DNA of 64,000 bases from CAVVAH01 sp963746175 (GCA_963746175.1 CAVVAH010000004.1:1484492-1548491); one strand, 5' to 3'. Numbered from the stretch's first letter, positions 8,481-19,040 are shown. The notes: generated by a model from the letters alone, not told the origin. Program-made: numbers and translations.

Positions 8481-9305
8481 TCAGCCGCCGCAGCCGTGGA
8501 CGTCGGACGGCGTCGCCGCGGCCGCTGGACCGGCGGCGTTGAACGACTGAGCCGGCGCGGTCATCGCGTGCCGTAGAGCACGGGCGTACGCGGCCTGCCG
8601 GGTGTCGTCGAGCAGGGCCGGGTTGCCGAAGGACAGCACCACGCGACCACGGCGGTAGACCTGGTCGTCCGCCGCACCGGCGTAGTCCTCGGCGGCCTGC
8701 GCGATGCCGAAGACGATGACGTCGAGCTGGGTGGTGGACGCCATGTCGACGGCGCCGGGGACGCCGGTCGCGAGGCCCGTCCGGGTCTCGCCCAGGTCGG
8801 CGTGCGCGTCGCGCATCGGCAGCCCGCGGCGCATCAGTGCCTGCTGGATCCTGTCGAGATCGGTCCGCGCCGAGGGGTGGTTCTCCCGGAACCGGCGCAC
8901 GGCAGCGGCGTAGCGCTGCTGGCGGGCGGCACCGACGCGGGGCGGGTTTCCGTACGACACGAGGAGGCGCCCGAAGCGGTCCGTCTGGTCGTCGCCGCAC
9001 CCGGCGAAGTCGGCGGCGTGCTGCGCGGTGTCGAAGAGCAGCAGCGAGGCGTCCTTCGTGATGAGCCCCTCGACGCAGCCACCCTCGGCGAGGTGGCTGC
9101 AGAGGCCGTCGGCGACGAGGGCTCCGGGGCCTTCGTCCCGGCGGTGGGTCAGGCGGACGCCGTCGTCGGCCATCCCGCGCACGAGCGACATCGCGGACGG
9201 CGCGTCGGCGGCGACCGACGGTCCGGCGGTGCCGAGGACGGGGGCGAGGGCGGCGGCGAGCGCGACGCCCGCGAGGGCGATGACGCGACGACGGGTGCTG
9301 GGCAC
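8481..9305 (-). CDS. Secreted protein with a duplicated domain, function unknown
   Basis: A 274-residue exported protein. The N-terminus (STRRRVIALAGVALAAAL, ending AADA) is a signal peptide that starts with arginines. The mature part contains two copies of one motif: LLLFDTAQHAADFAGCGDD followed by QTDRFGRLLVSYGNP, and VIVFGIAQAAEDYAGAADD followed by QVYRRGRVVLSFGNP, each with an R-x-A-A-Y-A-x-A-x-R helix after it. GTG 9305 has GGAG upstream. I do not recognise the family. The duplication suggests a pseudo-dimeric fold. A Cys pair early in the mature protein (GLCSHLAEGGC) and C-terminal HGCGG may form disulfides. Confidence 0.72.
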   Translation of the reverse strand: MPSTRRRVIALAGVALAAALAPVLGTAGPSVAADAPSAMSLVRGMADDGVRLTHRRDEGPGALVADGLCSHLAEGGCVEGLITKDASLLLFDTAQHAADFAGCGDDQTDRFGRLLVSYGNPPRVGAARQQRYAAAVRRFRENHPSARTDLDRIQQALMRRGLPMRDAHADLGETRTGLATGVPGAVDMASTTQLDVIVFGIAQAAEDYAGAADDQVYRRGRVVLSFGNPALLDDTRQAAYARALRHAMTAPAQSFNAAGPAAAATPSDVHGCGG

Positions 9306-9466
9306 GGCGGTCTCCAGGGTCCGGTGCGCGCGGCGTCTCCGCGCGGTCCTGACGGGATGACGCGTCACCCTGCCACCCGGTTGCGGTGCCTGCACCCGAT
9401 CGCGCGAAGTGTGGTGGTACCACCACCTCGACCACGTCGACCCGCTCGACGGCAGCGTCGCTGCGG

Positions 9467-9997
9467 TCAGTGGCTCTCGAGATGGTGGTGCGCGTGCCCG
9501 CCAGCGGGGGTGGCCGCCAGCGCCGGCGTCGTCACCGCGGAGACCGCGAGTGCGCCGGCGAACAGCAGCGCGACGACGCGGCCCACCGGCCGTCCGGCGG
9601 GTGCCCGACGGGTGCCGTACCGGGCGGCGACCAGCAGGGCGCCGGCGACCGCGACCTCGAGCAGCGTGCACAGGACGTCGGCCCGGCCGGCGGCCTCCAC
9701 CTGCCACGGCTCGGGACCGATCGGCAGCCCGACAGTCCGCGTCGCCGCCCACAGGGCAACGACGGCGAGGTTGCCGTAGACCACCGTCCGCAGGAACGGG
9801 GCGCGGTCCCGCGCGAGCGCCGCGAGTGCCCAGCCGATCTGGGCGGCGCCTACCGCGGCGAAGAAGACCCCGTAGAGCCACCACTCCTGAAGGTGCTCCT
9901 GGACGACGGCGAGGTGGACGAGCCCGGCGCCGAGCGAGGCGAAGCTCGCCCAGCACCGGGCCACGTCCGAACGGCCGAGACCGTTGCTGCGTGTCAT
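9467..9997 (-). CDS. Four-helix membrane protein with His-rich tail
   Basis: A 176-residue inner-membrane protein with about four to five hydrophobic segments (ASLGAGLVHLAVV, LYGVFFAAVGAAQIGWALAAL, VVYGNLAVVALWAA, CTLLEVAVAGALLVAA, VVALLFAGALAVSAV). The C-terminus ends GGHAHHHLESH, a possible metal-binding tail. The start is ATG 9997, preceded by AAGGGCG. It is followed on the same strand by a DUF4383 membrane protein gene upstream (10023-10466) with a 25-base gap, so they are likely co-transcribed. No known family is recognised; a role in copper or other metal handling is only suggested by the histidines. Confidence 0.7.
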   Translation of the reverse strand: MTRSNGLGRSDVARCWASFASLGAGLVHLAVVQEHLQEWWLYGVFFAAVGAAQIGWALAALARDRAPFLRTVVYGNLAVVALWAATRTVGLPIGPEPWQVEAAGRADVLCTLLEVAVAGALLVAARYGTRRAPAGRPVGRVVALLFAGALAVSAVTTPALAATPAGGHAHHHLESH

Positions 9998-10022
9998 GTG
10001 ACGCCCTTGGTCGCCAGTCCGG

Positions 10023-10466
10023 TCAGACGACCGGGACGTCGGCGCGGACGTTCTTGTCCTGCGAGAGACCCACGCCCAGCAGCACGATGGCGCTGGCGAG
10101 GTGCAGCACGTTGTCGGCGCTGTTGAGCGACAGGATGTTCGCCGAGCTGTCCAGGACGAACAGGCCGATGATGCCGACCAGCAGGTACACCGCGCCGACC
10201 GCGGTGTTGGCACCCTTGGCGGTGGCCACCGCGCGACTGCTGAGAAGCAGCAGCGCACCGATGGCGAGGTGGACGATGTTGTGCAGCGGGTTGATCTCGA
10301 AGACGATCAGCTTGTCTCCGGTGTTGGTCCCGGCGAAGTCGGAGAAGCCGGTGACGGCGAACCCGAGGAGTCCGACGAGCAGGTAGACGACGCCGAAGAC
10401 GGCGGCGACGAGACGGTTCGGCGAGTCGGTGAGGCGGCCGGTACGGCCGCGGGTCATGTTGCTCAT
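10023..10466 (-). CDS. DUF4383 membrane protein
   Basis: A 147-residue protein with four transmembrane helices. The pattern of DUF4383 is clear: AAVFGVVYLLVGLLGFAV, then NPLHNIVHLAIGALLLLSSR, VGAVYLLVGIIGLFVL and SADNVLHLASAIVLLGVGL, with two His-containing N-x-x-H-x-A segments. ATG 10466 is preceded by GGAAAGGACCTCTCC. The family is common in actinobacteria and has no assigned function. It is the first gene of a two-gene minus-strand unit with the His-tailed membrane protein. Confidence 0.9.
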   Translation of the reverse strand: MSNMTRGRTGRLTDSPNRLVAAVFGVVYLLVGLLGFAVTGFSDFAGTNTGDKLIVFEINPLHNIVHLAIGALLLLSSRAVATAKGANTAVGAVYLLVGIIGLFVLDSSANILSLNSADNVLHLASAIVLLGVGLSQDKNVRADVPVV

Positions 10467-10616
10467 GGAGAGGTCCTTTCCTGGACAGCCGGGTTCGGCC
10501 GACCTACTGGTTTGGGTTCGAAGCGGGGCTCGGCATGGACTGGTCTGAACGCCCGGCTAGCGAGCGTTACCCACGCGCGGCCGCCTGAACCGCGGAACGA
10601 CTGCTGGTCATCCGCC

Positions 10617-10901
10617 TCACGGAGCGGACGGCGTCACCGGACCGTCTGGGTCGCCAGGGCTTCTCGTTCCTGCCGCTCCGCGGCGCCGGCGCAGGTGTCG
10701 CAGCCCCACCAGGCCCAGGAAGAGACCAGCAGCTGCGACCCACACCCAGTCGCCGCGGCCGTCGTCCTCGAGCCGGCCGTGCAGGACCACGGTGAGCACC
10801 AGCCCGACCGCGAACAGCGCCGTGCCGACCGCGACCACGCGGACCTCGTCCGTCTCCATCGGCTCGGGGGCGGGGCGGCGGCGGCGGTCCGGCTCGGTCA
10901 C
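10617..10901 (-). CDS. DUF2530 membrane protein
   Basis: A 94-residue protein with two hydrophobic helices (VVAVGTALFAVGLVLTVVL and WVWVAAAGLFLGLVGL) between a basic, proline-rich start and an RHLRRRRG motif. This matches the actinobacterial DUF2530 family, which often neighbours a purine/uracil permease gene, as here (divergent NCS2 gene at 11048). Function unknown. The N-terminus PDRRRRPAPEPMETDEVRVV is usual for the family. Confidence 0.85.
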   Translation of the reverse strand: MTEPDRRRRPAPEPMETDEVRVVAVGTALFAVGLVLTVVLHGRLEDDGRGDWVWVAAAGLFLGLVGLRHLRRRRGAAGTRSPGDPDGPVTPSAP

Positions 10902-11047
10902 ACCCGGAAGGCTAGTGCCCCTGCCGGAGTCGAGGACGCGGCCGCGCGCCGGGGCTCAAACGGCCTTGTGAGGACTCCCGCTCTGGCAGTCTGTGCGCCA
11001 GCGCGCTGAGGCGCCGACCCGTGTCCCTCCCACCCCTGCGAGGTCCC

Positions 11048-12550
<1,503 letters not shown>

Positions 12551-13927
12551 CGCCGGGGAGGCTCGAGCCGGTGAGGTCGTCCCGCTGCGCGGGAGGCTGC
12601 TCGCGCAGCGGGACGAGTCCGAGGTCGGACGCCGGACCGGGCCGGCCGAAGTGCCAGCCCTGGCCGTGGTCGACGCCGGCGGTGAGCAGGACGGCCGCGT
12701 CCTCGGCCGTCTCGACACCCTCGGCGACCACCGACGCGTCGCAACCGTGCGCGAAGTCGACGAGGGACGTCACGAGGGTGCGCAGCACGGGGTCCGTGGA
12801 GACGCCGTCGACGAGGGTGCGGTCAAGCTTGATGACCTCGGGGGTGGTCAGGACGATGTGCCGCAACGACGAGAAGCCGGCGCCGACGTCGTCGATGGCG
12901 AGCCGCATCCCCTGCTCGCGCAGCGGCCGCAGGACGGCGCGCAGGGCGTCGTAGTCCTCGACCTGGTCGTGCTCGGACAGCTCCAGCAGGATGCGGGGCA
13001 GCGGCAGCCCCTGCAGCAGCAGGCTGCACTCCGGGGTGAGCAGTGTTGCCGGAGAGACGTTCATCGACACGTAGCCGTCGACCGCGACGAGGTGATCGGC
13101 GGCACGCTCCAGCGCCAGCAGCTCGAGCCGGTGGCCGCGACCCACGCTGTGGGCCTCGGCGAAGACCACGTCCGGTGCCATGCCCCACTCCTGCGGGAAC
13201 CGGCTGAGCGCCTCGGCACCGACCCGGTCGCCGGTGGCCAGCTCGACGATCGGCTGAAGGACGACGACCGGGCCGCCGGCCGCCATCACCGGGACCAGGC
13301 GGCCCTCGACGGCCTCCCGACGCGCGGCCTCGCGCACGCCGGGCTCGATGACGAGGGCGGCCGCACGCGCGAGGACGTCCATCAGGGCCTTGTCGCGCTT
13401 GGACAGCGCCTTGTCCGTCGTCAGCCCGGCGGCGCAGAACGTGCCGTACACCTCGCCGTCGCTCAGGACCACCGGCACCGAGACGTAGCTGCGGATCCGC
13501 GGCATCCTGGCGGCCGGCAGCCGCATCGCCTCCGGGTACTTGCGCACGTCCGGGATCACCGCGGGCAGCCGCCCGTCCAGGATGGCCTGGCAGAACGTCG
13601 TCGCCTGCGGCTGCGTGACGCCCTCCCGGAAGAGGAACGGCACCGACGACTCGACGACCTCGAGGTGCTGGGTCGTCCCGTCCAGCCGGGACAGGAACGC
13701 GACGGAGAGGTTGAGGCCGTCCTTCGCGGTGCGCAGCAGGTCGGCGACCTGCTCCTCGGTGGCGGTGCGCTCCCTGGCCATGACCAGAGCCTCCTCGGCG
13801 GGCGTCGGCCGGCTCCGCACGTCGACAGCCGCGTGCGGTTCCCCTCTGTCTGCATCGGCACGGGGCGTAGGGACCTTCACTCCGCCTGGGCTCAGCCGTT
13901 CGGGCGTACTGCGGCAGACTGCCGCGG

Positions 13928-14368
13928 ATGAGCGTGGACCACGACCTGCCGGTCGATCCGGACGTCGACCCGCGCGACCCGCCCGCCGGATGGGACGTCC
14001 TCGCCGTCATCGCCCTCGGCGGTGCGCTGGGGAGCCTTGGCCGGTGGGGGCTGGGGGAGGCCGCCGGCACGGCGGCGGGCTCCGTCCCGTGGGCGACGCT
14101 CGTGGTGAACGTGTCCGGCAGCCTGGCGCTCGGCGTGCTCATGGTGCTGGTCGCCGAGGTGTGGCCGGGCTCGCGCTACCTGCGGCCGTTCGCCGGGGTA
14201 GGTCTGCTGGGCGGTTGGACCACGTTCTCGGCGTACGCCCTCGACGCCAGGACCCTGCTCGTCCACGACCGGACGGTCGCAGCGGTGCTGTACGTCGGCG
14301 GGACGCTGGTGCTGGGGCTGGTGGCCGTCGTGGTCGGCCTCCGAGCCACCCGGCGGCTGGTCGCGTGA
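13928..14368 (+). CDS. crcB: Fluoride channel CrcB (first of a pair)
   Basis: A 146-residue inner-membrane Fluc/CrcB subunit with four transmembrane helices. Family motifs are GGALGSLGRWGLG, NVSGSLALGVLMV and GGWTTFSAYALD (the usual TTFS motif). It has an extra acidic N-terminal leader (VDPDVDPRDPP). Its stop overlaps the next crcB by 4 bases (GTGA), the usual arrangement when two Fluc subunits form a heterodimer (family knowledge). A CAGACT box 7 bases before ATG 13928 could serve as a leaderless -10. No fluoride riboswitch was recognised upstream. Confidence 0.92.
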   Translation: MSVDHDLPVDPDVDPRDPPAGWDVLAVIALGGALGSLGRWGLGEAAGTAAGSVPWATLVVNVSGSLALGVLMVLVAEVWPGSRYLRPFAGVGLLGGWTTFSAYALDARTLLVHDRTVAAVLYVGGTLVLGLVAVVVGLRATRRLVA

Positions 14369-14739
14369 CGGTGCTGCTGGTCCTCGTGGGCGGGGCCGTC
14401 GGCGCGCCGGGCCGCTACCTGGTGGACCGCTGGGTGCAGGCCCGGCACGCGTCGGCGTTCCCCTGGGGCACCTTCGTCGTGAACGTCGCCGGCTGTGCGG
14501 TGCTCGGCGTGGTCGCCGGCGCGGTGAGCGACGCCGACGGGCCGGGCTGGCTGCTCACGCTCGTCGGCACGGGCGTCTGCGGTGCCCTGACGACGTTCTC
14601 CACGTTCTCGTTCGAGACCGTACGGATGGTCGAGGAGGGCTCGTCGCGGGTGGCTGGCGCCTACGTCGGCCTCAGCGTCGCGGTCGGACTCACGGTCTGC
14701 GCGCTGGGTTGGGCGGTGGGTTCGGCGCTCACCGGGTGA
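14365..14739 (+). CDS. crcB: Fluoride channel CrcB (second of a pair)
   Basis: A 124-residue CrcB/Fluc subunit starting at GTG 14365 inside the stop of the first crcB. Motifs: GGAVGAPGRYLVDR, FVVNVAGCAVLGVVAG and GVCGALTTFSTFSFETVRM, with four hydrophobic helices. The pore phenylalanines and the TTFSTF motif are present. Translationally coupled to its partner, consistent with an obligate heterodimeric fluoride exporter. Downstream lie a doubtful short reading frame and a kelch lipoprotein on the other strand. Confidence 0.93.
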   Translation: MTVLLVLVGGAVGAPGRYLVDRWVQARHASAFPWGTFVVNVAGCAVLGVVAGAVSDADGPGWLLTLVGTGVCGALTTFSTFSFETVRMVEEGSSRVAGAYVGLSVAVGLTVCALGWAVGSALTG

Positions 14740-14752
14740 CGGACGGGTGTCG

Positions 14753-14893
14753 TCAGCGGCGGAGCGCGCGGCGGCGCTCGACGCTCTCGCCGATCAGGCC
14801 GCCGAACCGGGCAGCCCCCAGGACGGCGCGGTCCAGCACGAGCGCCAGCCACGGCCGCAGCGGGCGAGCGGCGCGCGAGGTCAGGTCGTCCAC
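14753..14893 (-). CDS. Possible short ORF or in-frame remnant after the kelch gene
   Basis: Directly after the TAG of the kelch lipoprotein, the same frame continues open for 60 codons with coding-like composition: DPFQVDDLTSRAARPLRPW then LALVLDRAVLGAARFGG and ESVERRRALRR. The only usual start is GTG 14893 (46 residues), which lacks a ribosome site; a GTC codon at 14929-14927 sits 9 bases after GGAG, but GTC is not a normal start. It may be a small gene, a lost C-terminal segment or a relic. No family recognised. Confidence 0.3.
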   Translation of the reverse strand: MDDLTSRAARPLRPWLALVLDRAVLGAARFGGLIGESVERRRALRR

Positions 14894-14935
14894 CTGGAAA
14901 GGGTCGGCAGCGAGGGCGGCGGTCTTGACGGCGGA

Positions 14936-16129
14936 CTACTCCGATCGGCGCAACCGGCCGACCACAGCGTCCGCGGGCTGCCAGGTCCAGCCGGTCCCGA
15001 GCAGCTCGCCGGCGGGGGTGGTGTCGTCGAAGCGGGCGCCGCCCCACACCATCAGCCGGTCGCCGGCCCAGACCGATGCCTGGCCGCCGACGCCGTCGAG
15101 CGCGTCGAGGTCGGGCAGCCGCTCCCAGCGGTCGTCGGCCACGTGCAGGGCCCAGCCCTCGGAGACCACGACGTCGTCACCCGCGACGTCGCCGGCCGAC
15201 GGACCGGGTGCGCTGTCGGCGCGCGCGGGCAGCGTCGACCACCGGCCCGTGGCGGGGTCCAGGATGCCGCCGGTCGGCACGTCCCGGCCGTAGTTCCCGA
15301 CCTCGCCGCCGTCGACGGTCTGCGTCGAGGCGTTGACGAGCAGGTCGCCCACCGGGTGCCAGCCACCCCCCAGGCCGGCGACGTCCGACGTGGGGAGCCG
15401 TGTCCACGTCGAGGTGGTGAGGTCGAGGACGGCGGCGCGGTAGAGGGTCGGCCCGTCGGCACCGGGGTTGGGCACCAGCTCCACGTCCAGCAGGGCGAGG
15501 GTGTCGTCGTCGACCGCGACCACTGTCCGGTCGAAGGCCGGTGTCCCGGGCGGTTCTGGCAGCGGCGTCCATGCCCCGGTGGCCGGGTCGAAGACGCTGT
15601 CCGGCGCGGGCCCGTTCTCGAGCGTCGTCTGGTAGGCCACCAGCCGGTCGCCGACAGCGGTCAGACCGGTCGGCTGCTCTGGCGGCGCCGGCAGCTCCTG
15701 CCACGCATCGCCCTCCGGCGTCCACGACAGGAACCGGACCGGCTGGTCCCCGCCGCCGTCGAGGACGAAGACCGTGTCCCCGGCTGTCACGGCCCGTGGC
15801 CACTGCGGCGAGAACGGCATCGGCGCGACCTCGCGCCAGGTGTCCGAGGCCGGGTCGTACGCCGCGACCTCGCGCGGGCTGTCCGTCGGGGCGATGCAGT
15901 CGGCGGCGGGCGGGCACGGGCTGGTGTTGCCACCGAGGACGAGCACCTCGTGGCCGGTCCACACCAGGGTCGCGGACTCCCGCGGACCCAGCGGCGACTC
16001 GGCGACCTCCGCCCAGCTGCCCGACGCGCTGTAGGACGGCGCACCGGGTGCGGGCCGGGAGCCGCAGCCGGCAACGACCGCGAGGACCGCGGCGAGCAGC
16101 GCGGCGGCAGCCGCCGGTCGGGAGCGCAT
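14936..16129 (-). CDS. Kelch-repeat lipoprotein
   Basis: A 397-residue exported lipoprotein. The N-terminus has a signal peptide ending in the lipobox AVVAGC (Cys about residue 22). The mature chain contains about six kelch-like blades, seen as repeated WTGHEVLVLGG, VAAYDPASDTWREV, VFDPATGAWTPLPEP, LDPATGRWSTLP and WAGDRLMVWGGARF motifs, so a beta-propeller on the outer face of the membrane is expected. Ligand unknown. The gene stands alone; its 3' neighbour frame is described separately. Confidence 0.85.
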   Translation of the reverse strand: MRSRPAAAAALLAAVLAVVAGCGSRPAPGAPSYSASGSWAEVAESPLGPRESATLVWTGHEVLVLGGNTSPCPPAADCIAPTDSPREVAAYDPASDTWREVAPMPFSPQWPRAVTAGDTVFVLDGGGDQPVRFLSWTPEGDAWQELPAPPEQPTGLTAVGDRLVAYQTTLENGPAPDSVFDPATGAWTPLPEPPGTPAFDRTVVAVDDDTLALLDVELVPNPGADGPTLYRAAVLDLTTSTWTRLPTSDVAGLGGGWHPVGDLLVNASTQTVDGGEVGNYGRDVPTGGILDPATGRWSTLPARADSAPGPSAGDVAGDDVVVSEGWALHVADDRWERLPDLDALDGVGGQASVWAGDRLMVWGGARFDDTTPAGELLGTGWTWQPADAVVGRLRRSE

Positions 16130-16270
16130 GCCGCTACGACGTACCGGACCCGATTTCGGTTGCCACGTCGTCCGTCCGGCTCAGGTCGCGGCGAGGGTGA
16201 CGCAGCACCGGCCGGACCTTGGACCGAAATCCCTTGTGGACAAAGGGCTTTCATATGTCCGACCCTGCGG

Positions 16271-16292
16271 TAGACTTCGAACATACGTTCGA
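16271..16292 (+). promoter_or_regulatory. -10 box abutting a perfect LexA (SOS) box
   Basis: TCGAAC (16277-16282), a 4-base ATAC spacer and GTTCGA (16287-16292) form the 16-base palindrome that is the LexA operator consensus of mycobacteria and other Gram-positives. A TAGACT -10-like hexamer (16271-16276) touches its left edge, so bound LexA would cover the transcription start. The start codon of the DUF222 HNH gene is 15 bases downstream. Confidence 0.88.
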
Positions 16293-16307
16293 GTCGGAGG
16301 CCAGGGG

Positions 16308-17779
16308 ATGGGTGAGGCGGGCGGGGTGCTGGTCGACCCGGTGCTGCCCGCCGACTCGGCTGCTGACTGGGACTGGGCCGCGTGGGACCAGGCTGACTGG
16401 GAGGCTTCGGTCGAGGCGATAGCCACCGCGGGGACGGCGACGCTTGGCTGGGTCGCCGACCCCGCGTGCGACGACGAGTGCTATGGCCGCCGGCGGGGTT
16501 GCTGGACGAGATGGAGCCGGGGCCGTTGCTGGCGTCGCTGGCCGCCGAGACCGACCTGTCGTCGTGCAGCGATGCGGATCTGGTGGGGGTGGTGCGGGCC
16601 GCGTACCGGCTGCAGTCCTGGGCTGCTGCTCTCGAGGTGGCGGCGACTCACGTCCTGGTGGATCGGTGCGTGTCGTGGCGTGGGGTGGTGCCGGAGGGCG
16701 AGCAGGTGTCCTCGGAGTCGGTGTCGGCGCAGCTGATGGCCTCGGTGGAGGTCGGTTGTGCGCTGGACCTGGCACCGGCCACCGCCCGCGGCCGGGTCGG
16801 GTTCGCTCGGGACCTGGTGCGGCTGCCGGCGACCCGGCTCGGGTTGGCGTCGGGCGTGATCGACGTGCCGAAGGCGCGGCTGCTGGTCGACGAGCTGCGG
16901 CCCCTCGCGGACGCGGAGGCGCAGGCGATCGAGCAGCGGGTGGTGGCGGCGGCGGCGGGGCGGACCCGGGCGCAGCTGGCCGGCCGGCTGCGGCGCGCCG
17001 TGCTCGCCGCCGACCCGACCGCGGCGCAGGCGCGGCAGGAGCGGGCGAAGGCCGACCGCAAGGTGGAGACCTTCCCGCTCTCCGACGGGATGGCCGGGCT
17101 GACCTACGTCGACACCGCGGACAAGGTGCAGGCCCTCGACCTGTGGCTGACCGGCAGGGCGACCGCCGGCAAGGGCGCGGCGGGCACCGATGACCGGACG
17201 ATGGACCAGCTGCGCGCCGACGTCCTGGGTGACCTGGGTGTGCATGGGCTGGCCAGTGAGGATCTGCCGGTGCGGCACGGTCGCCGCCCGCAGATCCAGG
17301 TCACCGTCGCGCTGACCACCCTGCTCGGCCTGGACGACCAGCCCGGCGAGCTGGCCGGCTACGGGCCGATCACCGCCGAGACGGCGCGGCGGATCGCCGC
17401 CGACGGGACGTGGCGGCGGCTGCTGACCGACCCGCGGACCGGCCGCTTCGACGAGCTGTCGGTCGACTCCTACGAGCCACCTCAGGACCTGCGCGACCAC
17501 GTCATCGGCCGGGACGTCACCTGCCGGGGGTTCGGCTGCCGTACCCCGGCGGCCCGCTGCGACCTGGACCACCGCGTGCCTCACCCGCGCGGCCCGACCA
17601 GCGCCGGCAACCTCGACCCGCGCTGCCGCAGCCACCACCAGGTCAAGACCCACACCGACACGGTGATCACCAGCGACGGCGACGGCGGGCTGCACCTGAC
17701 CCTGCCCTCCGGCCGCAGCTACCACCGTCCCGCCGAACCCGTCCTCGGAGACGACTCAGATGACCTCCCACCCTTCTGA
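16308..17779 (+). pseudogene. DUF222/13E12-family HNH endonuclease, frameshifted
   Basis: A 13E12-repeat-family protein (DUF222 plus C-terminal HNH nuclease). ATG 16308 has GGAGG 7 bases upstream and sits just below the LexA box, but its frame (DPVLPADSAADWDWAAWDQ...) ends in scrambled sequence after about 16485. The family sequence resumes in another frame as PPAGLLDEMEPG and runs to 17779. One missing base near 16485-16490 would restore a single ORF of about 490 residues. The HNH motif is intact: LDHRVPHPRGPTSAGNLDPRC then HHQVKTH. An internal ATG at 16466 or 16511 could still allow a shorter product. The role of the family is unknown; members are often DNA-damage-induced. Confidence 0.85.
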
Positions 17780-17889
17780 ACCGGGGGAGTTGTCGACGAC
17801 GCCGAGCGCACCACCGGCGAACAGATCCGGCATGACCGAGCGGGTATTCGGGCTGCACTTCCCTTGCGGTTTGGCGGGCGGCCCGGCGT

Positions 17890-18483
17890 TCAGGTCGGCA
17901 CCGCTTCGAACCCGGTCATGCGAATGAGCGTGGCGGGGACGCCGGCGACGATGACGTTGGCGGGGACGTCCTTGGTCACGACGGCGCCGGCGCCGATGAT
18001 TGACCCGTCGCCGATCGTGACGCCGGGTAGGACCGTCACGGCGGCGCCGAGCCACACCTTGCGGCCGATCACGATGGGTGCCGGCATCATGTCCGCGCGT
18101 CTGTTCGGGTCGACATCGTGGTTGAGCGTCGTCAGGGTGCTTCCGTGCCCGATGAGTGTGCCGTCGCCGATGCTGATGCCTCCGGTGTCCTGGAAGCGGC
18201 ATCCGAGGTTGATGAAGACGTTCTTGCCGAGGGTCAGGTTCTTGCCAAACTCGCTGTAGAGCGGTGGGAACACCACGACGGAGTCGTCCACCGGCTTGCC
18301 GGTGAGTTTGCCGACCAGGAGGCGCAGTTCCTCTGGCGCCCGGTACCCGTTGTTGATCTCGGCAATGATCCGGAGCGCGTCTTGCGCCGCGTCGTGCATG
18401 AACCGGTGCTGCGGCGAGCCGCCCTCGATCGGCGCGCCGCTGTTCACATGGTCGAGGAACTCTTGCAGCTGCATCGCGGTCAC
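17890..18483 (-). CDS. NodL/LacA-type acetyltransferase (left-handed beta-helix)
   Basis: A 197-residue cytoplasmic O-acetyltransferase of the maltose/galactoside acetyltransferase group (acetyl-CoA-dependent). It has an N-terminal helical cap (FMHDAAQDALRIIAEINNGY), then hexapeptide repeats: NVFINLGCRFQDTGGISIGD, LIGHGSTLTTLNHDV, VWLGAAVTVLPGVTIGDG and SIIGAGAVVTKDVPANVIVAGVP. The His in LNHDV is the family's catalytic base. GTG 18483 overlaps the stop of the upstream gene (GTGA), so it is the third, coupled gene of a minus-strand operon. The acceptor is unknown. Confidence 0.9.
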   Translation of the reverse strand: MTAMQLQEFLDHVNSGAPIEGGSPQHRFMHDAAQDALRIIAEINNGYRAPEELRLLVGKLTGKPVDDSVVVFPPLYSEFGKNLTLGKNVFINLGCRFQDTGGISIGDGTLIGHGSTLTTLNHDVDPNRRADMMPAPIVIGRKVWLGAAVTVLPGVTIGDGSIIGAGAVVTKDVPANVIVAGVPATLIRMTGFEAVPT

Positions 18484-19040
18484 CGTGCCTCGACGGTCGC
18501 CGTGACCGGACCGACCATGCCCGCGATCTGCTCCGCGGCGTCAACGTCCAGTCGCCCGAGGATGACAATGCCGGGGAAGTAGGACTGGTCACCGTAGTAG
18601 AGGACAAGGTCGTTCCCAGGCGCGTAGTAACCCAGATCGCCCACGTCAGGTTCGGCGCCCTCGGGTTGGCCCTCCAGCGAGAGCGGTGCGGGTAGCGGGC
18701 CGGTCTTCTCGACCCCGCCGTGGTCGATCATGTCGACGATCACGGGCAGCTGGGCGACGAGATCACGCGCTGCGGCGCTATCAGTGAGGGTGGCTTCGAA
18801 CCTCTGATCGTCGATGGTGATCTGGATGTTCACGGGGTCCTTCTGGGTGCTGGCATGGTTGCTGGCAGGGCCGCGCGGCATGTCTTGGGCGGTCGCTGAG
18901 GGGGCGGTGGCCTCGCGGCCGACAGGGCCTGGATCGCTGCGCGTGGGGCTGCCGTCGCCACACCCGGCAGCGAGGAGCACGGTCAGCGCGACGGTCGGCA
19001 GGGCGGTCAGCATCGTCCTCGAAAGAGGCATCAGGCTCAC
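18480..19040 (-). CDS. Cyclophilin-like-fold lipoprotein
   Basis: A 186-residue exported protein. The N-terminus has a signal peptide ending LLAAGC (lipobox, Cys about 27), then a low-complexity linker rich in Pro, Ser and Thr, then a cyclophilin-like domain (about 70-186): VNIQITIDDQRFEATLTDS, LVAQLPVIVDM, GDLGYYAPGNDLVLYYGDQ and SYFPGIVILGRLD. That pattern is the small cyclophilin-like family often encoded beside oxidoreductases. It overlaps both neighbours by 4 bases (ATGA with the dehydrogenase, GTGA with the acetyltransferase), so the three proteins are likely made together. Role unknown. Confidence 0.82.
   Translation of the reverse strand: MSLMPLSRTMLTALPTVALTVLLAAGCGDGSPTRSDPGPVGREATAPSATAQDMPRGPASNHASTQKDPVNIQITIDDQRFEATLTDSAAARDLVAQLPVIVDMIDHGGVEKTGPLPAPLSLEGQPEGAEPDVGDLGYYAPGNDLVLYYGDQSYFPGIVILGRLDVDAAEQIAGMVGPVTATVEAR

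Noticed and set aside
13881..13927. Fluoride riboswitch upstream of crcB
   Set aside because: The 47-base gap is too short and lacks the conserved pseudoknot sequence.
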